Assembly: GCA_024362935.1 (NCBI GenBank)
Contig: JANCRA010000066.1
Span: forward strand, 1,107,501 to 1,171,500
DNA length: 64,000 nucleotides
Source: Setophaga petechia
Lineage: Eukaryota > Chordata > Aves > Passeriformes > Parulidae
Reading direction: 5' to 3'
Shown here piece by piece: positions 44,263 through 55,070 of the stretch. The position numbers and the translations under genes are program-made. A model generated the notes under the pieces. That model was not told the DNA's origin. It saw nothing but the letters and a program-made list of their open reading frames with translations, and searched no databases. The stretch's first letter is position 1. Every line of letters begins with the position of its first letter.

Positions 44263-47099
44263 CAATTTTTTACCTTTTTCAGAATGTTTTTCCTATTGCA
44301 TCTGTCAGCTGGGGTTGGCTTCCCCAAAAGCTGCAGAGTCACAAGTGACAAGTTTGGCACAACAGCTTCAGTGGACTGTGGAGAGCTGACATCAATATTA
44401 GGACAATTCTATTCAGAAGGGAACAGATGAGTGTTTAAATTCACATCTCTGGGTTTTATTGTATTTATTTTGGTGCACTAACTATGCCATGTCAGCTCAG
44501 CCACAGAGCCTCTGCCCAAGCACCTGTAAGGGAGGGGATTTGGTCCTTTGTGATCTCCTGTGCCCCAGAGAAAGGTGTCACAAACTCTCTGAAGTCCCTC
44601 AGAGCTGCAGTGTACAAGTCAGTGCCTTGCTACACCACAGAGCTTTCTTGGCCACCAGCAAATGACACAAAGATTTGAATGACCTGCAGGAAGCAGTTTG
44701 GGTTCACTCACCACTCCAGGGCCTGGGGGTGGAGAGATGCCAGCTACAGACTTTGCTGCAGGATTCCAGAGCAGGAATGCTGGGGAGTAAAACAAGATTA
44801 TCCTCGGAGCTGGGTGATTGCTGGGGAGTTAAAAAGGCACAGGATGTCTGTACACCCCTCCAGGACTCCCCCTCAGTCCATACAACCTGGAAGACAGGGT
44901 TTAGTTGTCTTTTGGAAAGTTGCAAACTTCTGCCATCTGCTTCCAGGCAATTCTGGTTGAGAGCAACCAAACCCAAAGCTGATGTTTGAAACTGGTAAGG
45001 CTGCAAGGATAGTGCTGAACTCTGATCACAGGTCACAAAGGGATTCATTGTTCTGGGTTTCCTCAATCACTCTGAAATGGCTGATGGCATGACTTGTCCC
45101 TGCTTTGTCCCACAGGCACAGGGGTACACAAAGGAAGGGATTCTTCTCTGCCAGAACTGCTGCATCTTGGTTATTTGCTTCAGTTCTTCAGGGTAGGACT
45201 GACCCTGTTCACAACACCCTGACTTCCCACAGCCACCTACAGCACAGAAGTTTCACTTGCTGGAGCAGCCTTTATGTCTCAATGAGATGCTTTGATCCTT
45301 CCTTAACACCAGATCCTCTGGCTGTACTGTGCTCCTAAAGATCACAGCCCAACACTGCTTGGCCACTGCAGCAGCAGGAAAAGTGCAATTTGTTTTCAGC
45401 TAAAACTGAGCTGGTGATTTTTGCTGATTTCCCAAGTTGTTTGGTTTGTGCTGCATTCTACACAAATGTGATGGAAATCGCCAAGAATCCTTAGCTCAGG
45501 GTGGGGAAAAAAATGAAAAGAAAGGAAAGTGAGATCCAAGATCTTTAGCAAGCTGGTTTTAGTGCAAGGCACCCAAGTAGCCCAGTCTGGTCTCTTTGAG
45601 CCTTTTTGTCACTCTCAACCTCCCCAGTTCACAGCAGATAAAGGGAAAGAGTCAAGACAAAGACACATGTGTGTGTTTTCCTAAAAATCAAATAAACTGT
45701 CTGTGTGAGGCAAAATAAATGTATGTGCACAGGGTAATAACAGCAGCACAACCTCTTCAGGCAGAAATTTTCCTGAGCATTTCCCTGTTGTAGAGGTGGT
45801 GGAACACCTGGGGGTGCTCAGAAAGTTCCTTGCTGATAAATAAAACTTGAAGATTTTTAAGACAGACCTTTCCCTGAAAGCCTGGGATTTAGCAAACACG
45901 TTAGAGCTGCACAGAACAAGATATTTACTGGAGGTGGCACATCTGTAACATATTATCCATAATATGCTGCACTAATGATTGGTCAGGATAAGAAGTCTGG
46001 AGCATCAGGAAATGTCATATATAAGTTAACAGCTCACCTACAAATTACAGCAGATTCAACTCTGTCATCTTGCTGCTGATGTGAACACACAGGAACTTCA
46101 GCCCAGTGAGGAAGAGAAGTGACAGGCTGATGGAACACACTGAGCCTCACAACCTCTGGCCACTGAAAACAGGAAACATCAACAGGTTGAGGAGTAAATA
46201 TACAGGGCTGTGGAGAAGCTGGATCCCTTCACTTCCTTTGCTCTGTTCCCTCACAGGTGCTGAAGGAGCAGAGCAGGGCAGCCTCCTTGCCAGAGGCAGG
46301 GGGACTGTCCTGCCCTCACAGCTCTCAGCAGCTGATTTTAACCCTCTCCTGGGTTCCAAGGGGATTTTTGTTTTGTCTTGGCCCAGGTCTAAATCACATC
46401 TCACATGTACCTGTTCAGCTCCAATCACAGAGAGCTGTATCTAGTCTCATTCTGGGATTTTCTAGCAAAAATTAAAATTGAGAAATCTAGCAAAAATTTA
46501 AATTTCATTATCTCAGAGCATCTAGGGCTCCTCTCAGGCACTGCTTGTGTCTGGCACTAACCCAAATACCTGCAGGCCATAGTTTGCTCCTGGCTAGAGG
46601 TGTCAGATCGTTTTGGGCTGAGGCTGCAGTGTGTAACATGAGACCAAAGAACAAAGCACTGCAAAGCACACAGAACCTAAGGTGGGAGTTGCTAGAGATA
46701 TTCTGGAAATTATTCTCAATCTACATTTTGCTCATTAGCCTCATTTTGTTCAGTTGCCAGCTGACAGGACATATGTCATTATACTTCATAATTAATTCCT
46801 AGATACTAGGGAGTATAATTTTTTATTATAAAAAGTATTTTTTATTATAAAAACATTTTTATTATAAAAAAATTAAGAGCTTTACAGGGCATTTATTGAG
46901 CACCACTAAAGATGCTCAGCTCCCTCAATTCCTCTCAATATTGCAAGAACTCCTTTAACCCATCATTCTTAACTCTCAGAAAACCTGCAGTGAACTAGGA
47001 TGGACAAGGCAATGAATGATTACCCCTCCTTCCATCTCTACACCACAGTAGACCCAGCAGTGAAGAGCTGGCTGTAATGCCAAATCTCAAGAGGGAAGT

Positions 47100-47487
47100 T
47101 GTCACAGACACATTTTTTGAAAAATGCTTTTGTTAGGATTTTTTCTCCTGAGAAGCTGAGAGACCTCAGAAACTAAATGTAAACAATAATTATCCACTGC
47201 TGTGGAATGTGCATCTTTGATTGGTCTCATGTGGTTGTTTCTAATTAATGGCCAATCACAGTCAGCTGGCTCAGACTCTCTGGTCAGTCACAAGATTTTA
47301 ATATTCCTTTTCTATTCCTTGCTAGCCTTCTAATAAAATCCTTTCTTCTATTCTTTTAGTATAGTTTTAATATATAATTTTCTTTTAATATAATATATAT
47401 CATAAAATAATAAATCAGCTTTCTGAAACATGGAATCAAGATTCTCATCATTTTCCTTGTCCTGGGACCCCTGTGAACAGCACCAGA
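47100..47487 (+). mobile_element. Solo LTR of an endogenous retrovirus (probably ERVK type), 388 bp
   Basis: Begins TGTCACAGACACATTTTTTG and contains the blocks TTTCTCCTGAGAAGCTGAGA, GATTGGTCTCATGTGGTTGT and GGCCAATCACAGTCAGCTGG, which I recognise from a common passerine LTR. It has an internal AATAAA at 47332-47337 and ends near CCCTGTGAACAGCACCAGA. The flanks carry a perfect 6-bp direct repeat GGAAGT (47094-47099 and 47488-47493), the target-site length typical of class II (ERVK) elements. There is no internal gag-pol-env sequence, hence a recombined solo LTR. The family name is from memory. Confidence 0.88.
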
Positions 47488-48049
47488 GGAAGTCACTGAG
47501 GCAGTGCCAATTCTACAAGAGAAGCAGCAGGTCTACTGCCAGACTGGTTCAGCAAGACAGACTGAACACCTCCAGTATCTGCACAACCTTCTCCAGCTTT
47601 TGGCTTGGAAATATTGGGCATCACATTCCACTTTTCCCACAAGTCCCACATATATGATGCACCACACAGGTACATGCCATCTTCAGGAAAGTAATTCTGG
47701 GGTGAAGGTACTGGAAGAACCTTCTCTGAGAGTACACGAGCTGCTCATGCACAGTTGGTATGACTGTAGGAACACACACAGGTTCTCTGCATTTAGTTTG
47801 ACACGGCACTCTGGGACTCAGCGTGAGCCAAGCCAGCACACGTTGACTTCCACGTTATGCAACAACATGACAAGCACGTGAAGCCAGCCCAACACCATCG
47901 CTGTCAACGGGCCGATTTCTTCCTGACTTATCTATTTATTGTGTCCAGCCTGCACTCATCGAGAGCCTCATCAAGAAAATCTGGTGAGCAGGCAAGTAAG
48001 GCTTAATCACCCATTAATTACAGATTAGCAGCTGCAGAGCCCCGCACGC

Positions 48050-49330
48050 CAGTGTCCTGGGATGAGCCTGACCCGCATGGCTTCTCCTCCTTGCCTCGGG
48101 CCTGGAGGGCAGCGCGGCCAGACCCGGGCCGGGGGCCCACACGAGCCACGGCTCGGAGAGCGCGGGAGGCCATGCGGGGAGGCCGCGCTGGGGGCCCGGG
48201 GGCAGCTCTGGCCCAGGAGTCCCGGGCGCGCTGTGGGGAGCAGGGTCGGGGGCAGCTCCGGGTCCGGGGTCCCGGGAGCACCGCTGGGAGCAGGGCCGGG
48301 AGCAGGTCCAGCCCGGGGTCCCGGGGGCAGCTCCGGGCCCGGCGTCGCCCCCTCAGCCCAGGCCCCGCCCCGGCGCGGGGGGGCGGAGCCGAGCGCAGCG
48401 GCCCCGCGCGCTCCCTTTGTTCGGGCCGCGGGAGGCGCTGCCCCTTTAAATGCCCCCAGTCCGGCCCTACCGGCGCGCCGGGTGGAAGGCGCCTCGCGAT
48501 TGGTTACAGCGCCTCCCTCTCATTGGCCGCCGGGAGGAATGGCGCGTCCCGCCTCTCGCACCTCATTGGCTCCGCCGGCTGCCCGTCCGGAGCGCGGGTT
48601 TCTGAGTGGGCGAAGCAGCGGTCCCTGGAAACAGTTCCGGGAAACCCCGCGTGCTGCCGGGGTCGCGCCGCCGTCCATGAGGAGAAGGAGGAGCGCGCGC
48701 CATTTGCCGTCGCTGCTTGGGCCCGAGCTGCGCCGCGCCGGCCCCGCTCCGGTGAGTGCCGGGGCCGCCCCGCGGGGCAGGGGCGCTCTGCGGCCGCGCC
48801 GAGCCCTCCTGCGTGGGCCCCGCGAGGGGACGGGCAGCGCGGGCTGCGGGCAGGCCCGGCGCGGGCGGGGACGGGCCCGGGGCGCTGGCGCGGCGGAGCG
48901 GAGGGGGGCGGGGGCCATCGCGGGGCCGCTCCGCGGGCAAAGCGGGCGGGCGCGGGCGCGGGAGCGGCGCCGGGGAGGGGCCGGGGGCGGGCCCGGCGGG
49001 TGGGGGTGGGGGGGCGACCGGCCCGCTCCGCCCAGCCGTGCGGATCAGGGTTGCATGTGACGGGCGGCCGGGACGCGCCTCTCCCGGGGCTGTGGGTCGG
49101 GTCGGGTCCCTGCTCGGTCCCTCCGGGCTCTTAAAGCCGCACCAGCCCCGGCGGCTGTCGCGGTTGTGGCCGGTCCGCTCTGCCCGCGGGCGCAGAACGC
49201 TCTCAGCGGCGAGCGCGTCGCTGTCGCAGCGCGCCCTCAGAGCCGAGGCAGCGCACGATGCGGTGGAGCCGGCAGGGACAGCTGCCCCCACCCGCAGCGC
49301 TCGGGGCTGCGCTTCCTGCTTCCAGCCAGG
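48050..49330. promoter_or_regulatory. HNRNPR: CpG island and promoter of HNRNPR
   Basis: Dense CpG block around the inferred first exon. Three inverted CCAAT boxes (ATTGG at 48499-48503, 48522-48526 and 48565-48569) lie within 70 bp just upstream of it, a classic NF-Y arrangement. Long open frames here (up to 360 codons) are GC-composition artefacts. Confidence 0.8.
48600..48751 (+). other. HNRNPR: HNRNPR exon 1, mainly 5' UTR (5' boundary approximate)
   Basis: Exon-like GC-rich sequence ends at a consensus donor CTCCG/GTGAGT, about 190 bp downstream of the last CCAAT box. The transcription start is inferred. An ATG at 48677 stays open to the donor (25 codons) in frame with the main start if spliced directly to exon 2 (see findings). 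Confidence 0.65.
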
Positions 49331-50574
49331 GAATAACGCTTGTCCAGTACTTAAAGGGGAAACTATGCAAAGTTTTGTTGTTAAGACGTTGTTTTTTCTT
49401 CATTTAACTTTTGTCAAAAGCCTTTGCTGAATCTTGAAAAGTTTTGCTTAAATGCATCGTTGTTGAAAATACTTTAAAAATAAGACACTATTTACTCGGT
49501 CTGAGCAGCCTTGTCGCCTGTCAGTATTTATTTGAACGTGCTACTTAAGTGCATTATCTGTGCTGGACTACTCTTTTTGAAACAGTGTGTTGGCTTCCCT
49601 TTCCCATGTTTATGGCTCTAAAGGATCCCACCGGCACTTGGTGCTGCAAAGGAGATTAATGCTCATGAAGCTGGTACTTTGGTTTTTTTGATTGGTTGTT
49701 TTTTCTTTTTTCCTTTGAGACTACACTTTAGCAGAGTTTTTTTGGTTCTGTTTTTTACTTGTAAAAGTAATTAACAAATTTTGCATCTCTCAGTGTAAGT
49801 TTTTGTAACCTATGCAAAGTGTAGTATTTGCAAACGAGCAGTGTCTGCTTAAAAATTTTGCATCCTTGAAATTGTATTTCCCACAAGCATTACGTGTCCT
49901 TATCTCTCAGTTTTTCTGCTTAGGTGAACACTGTTAAAATAATACTCGAGTCTCCTGCTGACTCTCAACTTCCTAGTTCAGTCAAAAATCCCAATACTCC
50001 CTGCTTTGTTAGACAGACATCTGCAAAATTCTTTGAGGAGAAATTCTTCAGAACAAAGCTCATTTCTGTTCAAGTGTTGCTTGGAACTGGAGTACCAGGA
50101 GTGTTGTTTGGTACAACCCAGACAACCAGATGAGCTATGAACAGCCAACTCCAGTGAGAAACGAGCATGGGCTGACTTTATGGTTCAGCTTAGCAAAACA
50201 CAGGAGTTTTTGGTGCAGTCAGTGTTTTTTAGTGGCACTGATGGGCACGTTGCTAACCTGCTGTGCTAAAGTCATCTCCCAATCTTGGTTGTGTGGGTGC
50301 TGAGCAGAGTTTGTTTCTCTCTGGGCTGTGCTGGTCTCTTGCTTGGCATCACACTGGAGGCTCTCAGATTTTTCCAAGGGGCTGTGGAGTGAGCAAAGCT
50401 GAGCTGGACAGGTGAGGGTCTGGCTGCATTTTGGCTTCCAGGTAGTGAGATGTCCTGGCTACTGTGTGAAGGTCCTCAGGCTGTGATTACTTCAAAATAA
50501 AGTTTCATGTAATTCATGCCAAGAAACACCTAGCATATCATAATTAAGGTATTAAAATGTGTTTTCTGTGATTG

Positions 50575-50691
50575 AATAAGCTAAGCTATAAAAGAAATGG
50601 CTATAATGCCTTCAATAAGCTAAGCTATAAAAGAAATGGCTATAATGCCTTCAATAAGCTAAGGTATAAAAGAAATGGCTATAATGCCTTC
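50575..50691. repeat. Three tandem 39-bp units in HNRNPR intron 1
   Basis: Units starting AATAAGCTAAGCTATAAAAG; the third differs from the others by a single base (GGTATA for GCTATA). Such near-identity indicates a recent expansion. Confidence 0.95.
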
Positions 50692-53600
50692 ATGTACAGA
50701 ATAAGGGGCCTGCCCTTTTGAAATGTTTCTGAACAAGTGAGGTTTTAATAAAACCCCATTTCAGACTTTAAATGTGAAATTTCCCCCACTTGTATGTTTA
50801 TCTTCCTTGCTTGACAAGAACCCTTTTGAAGTGTGAGGCATAACTATAGGGACTGCATTTGTTTTCTTGTGGTCAACTGAAACAACAAAACCAAACAAAT
50901 GTCCCCCAAACTTCTTCCTTCAGTGTTATTTTTAACATGATTTAATTTAACTGCTTGACACAGATAATATATTGGTAAGAGCAGCAACATAAGCAAGCTG
51001 AATGACTTGGGTGCAGAGTTTTTATCTATGCATTACTTGGCTTCCTGTGCACCTGAGCTAAACAAGTTCCATTCCTGCATGAAACTTAAGTTTTCAGCAG
51101 CAAATCCAGCATTGGTATATAATCACTGAAGTTCCTTATGGTCGTTTTAGACATTGTCCTTTTGCCAGAAATTAGCTGTTCCTTCTCAATTAAGCTGTTC
51201 CTAAGCATGTTTTGAGTTAACTAGTCTGAATTTATAATTAATTGGATGGAGTTATACTTAGATAGTCTGTAGGTGGCAACCTCTGTTAGAGGCATGGTAT
51301 AAGATAAAGGGAATAGCAACATCATGGCTGTTTATCCAGTGATTGTCAGATTAAGGCTGTGATCTGGTGTCTCTTTTCAAGATGCCATACACTTTGAGGA
51401 CCACACCTCTGTTAATTTTTTTTATTTTCCAGAAAAATAACTAGTTGAGCCATTTAAGTTATGAAACACTGCAAGCACCTATAGTTTTAACTTCCTACCT
51501 TTCATACCAGAGCTTAAAAAAGGGCTAGGAACTTTGTAAATTACTCTGGAGAGGCAGGAATTTTGGGTGAAAGATAGTGAACAGCTAAAAACACGCTTTT
51601 TAAATGAAGTATTTACAGTCAAAGCATTGTTTGCAACAGTGTGAAACTTGAAACAAGACCCCTCTGGTGTGCAGGTAGGAGGTGTGAGGGTAGGCAACAT
51701 CTTGGGCACCAGTGAGAATTCTCCTTGGCTGTGTACAATTGTCCCTGAGGTCTGTTTATGACTTCTGCTCATTTGGTAAGCATGGTTTTGTGTCCACTGG
51801 TCTAAATTCATCCAGTTCTGCATGTTTTAAAAACAAACACATATCCCATATGTACTTACATACATAATTCTTTACTGATAATCCACCCTTGAAGTCTTTC
51901 CAATTGAAGCAGTCTCCCTCTTTTCTAGCTATTTTAATATTTAATGCAGATGAGAACCTGAGTGTGTGCGGGTGCTGGTCTGTCCTAGGCTGAGTCACAT
52001 GGACACACTGATGCAAACAGAGCTAGCACTCCTCTATACCATGCTTTTAATAGCTTTTAGAGCAGAATAAAAATGTGAAAGTAATCATTGTGTGTTTTGC
52101 TTACTGGATAAAATTCAGTTAGAAATATTTTTCTTGTTAAGTACAACTAACTGATGTTACCTAGAGGGAGAGCTGAAGAGTCTTTTTCAGCCATGACTTT
52201 CACCCTCCTATCTCTGCTGTACTCAGAGGGAAGATTCAGTGTTCTGAGAGATGCAGTTTTGCTTGTTGGTGACTGTTGTGGGAGAAAAATCAATTTAATC
52301 TCAGATTTCAGGCCAAGCTTGCCAAGCCATTAAGGGATCTATTGCTGTATCTGTGAAAAGAAATACATACTGAATATTCTGGTAGCTGTGTCACTTCAGA
52401 ATTTTCTACAGTCTATATCTTTAGGAAAACCTTTTAAATAAAGTTTGTGCAACTGGAAATAGCTAAAATCTGAACCCAAACTGAACATGCATTGCATTTG
52501 ACTTTAGTTCTTTATGAACTAAATCTTAAGCAAAAATAAAGAACACAGCTAGTAAATTACAGAGCTGAGTATTAATTTCCATTGCCTAAAAGCCTACTTT
52601 AAACAGCCTTTGAGCTGTGGTGCTGTGCAGTAATCTGATTCTCAGGGGTTGATATTGCTGCACTGGTACATGCCTGTGCTGAAGGCTGATCTCTTTTTGT
52701 GCTGTGAATCTTGCCTGGCAGAAGTTTGAATCACAGCTCCAGAGGAGATGTTTCTACCTGGGCACAGCATATCTTATCAACCTTTTGTTCACTTATAGGC
52801 AACACTGAAAAAAGTGTTAAACTTCTGGGTATGTGACACTTGGAAGCTGCTCTGGGTTATCAAAAAATGTCATTGAGTGTCACCATAAGCCCTTGTAGTT
52901 CAGAAGGTCATAGAAATTGCTTCAAGTAAAGTTTCTGTGGTTTTGTTGCTGTAGCCTCTCAGTTCATTGTGGTTTGTTTTGGGTTTTTTCCTGTGTATAG
53001 AGAAGACAGTATATATGTAATTAAATGGTTTTATAAAGCAGAAGGAAGGTGAACACAACAATGCCTTCCTCTTGATATCTTTATTGTGTGTCTCAGCTCT
53101 TGAGTTTTTGAGAAGAGGGCTGAGAATGGTGCTGTACCCAAAGCATTTTCAGTGTCATTAAACCCCTCTGCCCTGCACTGTTTCAAATTTGAGATCTTCC
53201 CAAGGCTGTCTAGCAAGCAGACATGTAGCTGAGTTTTGCCTTCTGTGATGTTCATAACCTACAGAAAATTGATGTTCATTGGTGTTTTGATAGTTAATAC
53301 CTGTAAAGATAGGTAAGCATTGTTGTAGCTTTAGGTAGCTTTTTTTTTTCTTTTTTTTTTTTTTCTTCTGTAATTAGGCTGTAGTTGCTTTTAAGTAAAC
53401 TGAATTGGTTAGAAAGTAATTTCTCTTTGTCAAGTAGCAGAATGTGTGTGTGTATATATATGCCATGTAGCTATGGAAAACTTCCGTTCTTTTCCACACT
53501 AATGGCTTAAAGAAGTGGCATCTGACAGGAACAGTGTGAGGCTGCTTTACATGTCTCTAAAATTGCCCTTCAACATAAGACAGCTTTAGTAAAATCATGA

Positions 53601-54352
53601 CTGTCTGAAGAAAAATGATTTGGTTTTTTTCTTCCCTTGCTCTAGCTCGCAAATCTTCATAGGATATCTTCCAACCAGTTGATGAGCTGTAGTCTGGAAG
53701 GGTTGGGTGTTCAGGGGACTGTTAGAGGTGTGCTTATGCTTGGAGACTTGTTTTGCAGCTTAGTAAATAGCTTGAGGCCTCAGCATTTTTTAAAAAAACT
53801 GTTCTTGAATCATCTTCATACCTGTATTCCAGTACTGATTGCATTGCTCCAGCCATGCTGCATTGTCTACCTGGTTATCATTTCTCTGCTGCTCATCAGC
53901 TTCTGCCCTATCATTTAAAGCCTGAGGCTTGTTTCATTTCTGAACCTAACAGCTGATCATCCTTCTGTTGAATTGTCTCTCGTCAGCCTTTTTATTTGAA
54001 AGCACTGAATATCAGCTGGCTGGCTAATTGGGAAATTGAAACAGTCTTTAATGAATTGGGCAAAGCCCACTGGGATTGTCTGAGAAGATAGTTGTGCATT
54101 TTTCAGTGCACGGATTTGGAATCAGTTTGTTAATTCTGAAAGCAATTACTTTTATTAATATAAAGAAATGAAGATGCTGCAGTCATGCCTTCCTTTTAAA
54201 CCAATAAGGTGTATGTTATTGAAATAGTAGCTGTGATTTGTACAGCTCCTATTTGAGGGAAACTGAAAGCATGGAAACTGTTGCATTGGAGCTTCAAATG
54301 ACAATGTCCATCAAAGTGCAATTTTTCTCTTTCTGTCCTTGAGATCTGACAG

Positions 54353-54564
54353 CGTCGTGAGAAAGCGTGTGGCTAGTCTTGTGCAGCATGTTGGGTTTGA
54401 AGGAAGACATGGCAACAAGCCAAGCAAGTGGAAAAAAGCATTAACAAGAAACAAGTATTAACATTTTTATACCTTAAGCTACCCTGCAGGGTTCCGTGTT
54501 CACTACATTTTAAAGGATTGTTTTAAAAGTAGCAGAATGGGAAATGGAACTAGCACTAGATCTT
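54353..54564 (+). other. HNRNPR: Candidate unannotated 5' UTR exon of HNRNPR
   Basis: Preceded by a good pyrimidine tract and AG (TTTTTCTCTTTCTGTCCTTG then AGATCTGACAG) and followed by a consensus donor CTT/GTGAGT. The segment contains several CpGs (GCGTCG, AAGCGTG) in an otherwise CpG-poor intron and a short ORF of 18 codons at 54388-54444. It is an inference from splice signals and composition only. Confidence 0.3.
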
Positions 54565-54901
54565 GTGAGTCTTTGCTGAAGGATGTTGCTGCCGTGTCCC
54601 CATACATTCTAGCTGCTATGGTAACCAGTGAATGACAATCAGTAGATGGAGTTTAGACATTGTTATGTACATGAAGTACATTTTTAAAAAGTTATGTAAA
54701 TTCTTCCATGTACATTTTCCACAGTATTAAGGGTTGTACTTTCTTTTGAAACTTAGACCAGCTGCATCCAAAAAGTATTAAATAAAACTTGATACAGGTG
54801 ATTTTGCAGCATGTATACAAATTAGTTTAGATAAATCATGCATTGTCCTACAAACTAGTTATTTCTGGCTTATTGTAATATAGCTCCTGAATTTTTTCCA
54901 G

Positions 54902-55070
54902 CAGCATAATAAAATGGCTAATCAGGTGAATGGTAATGCGGTACAGTTAAAAGAAGAGGAAGAACCAATGGATACTTCCAGTGTAACTCACACAGAACAC
55001 TACAAGACACTGATAGAGGCAGGCCTCCCACAGAAGGTGGCAGAGAGACTTGATGAAATATTTCAGACAG
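54902..55070 (+). CDS. HNRNPR: HNRNPR exon 2 with start codon
   Basis: Coding from 54914; 52 codons plus G. The acceptor is a tandem CAGCAG, so the exon may start at 54902 or 54905. Donor ACAG/GTATAA. Confidence 0.95.

Larger units (their letters stand above)
42606..48050. other. Intergenic region between ATP5IF1 and HNRNPR
   Basis: No coding gene was recognised on either strand; all frames are short. Contents supported by sequence are the TA-rich block and the solo LTR listed below. A second 3' end or a lncRNA cannot be judged. Confidence 0.6.
48752..54901 (+). other. HNRNPR: HNRNPR intron 1
   Basis: About 6.1 kb. Its first 600 bp are CpG island with G-rich runs. It holds a three-copy 39-bp repeat (50575-50691), pyrimidine runs near 53340-53366 and an exon-like segment at about 54353-54564. 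No transposon was recognised. Confidence 0.75.

Noticed and set aside
48052..49430. Frames of 332, 360, 242 and 224 codons
   Set aside because: GC-rich HNRNPR promoter region; no known protein, and overlapping frames on both strands.
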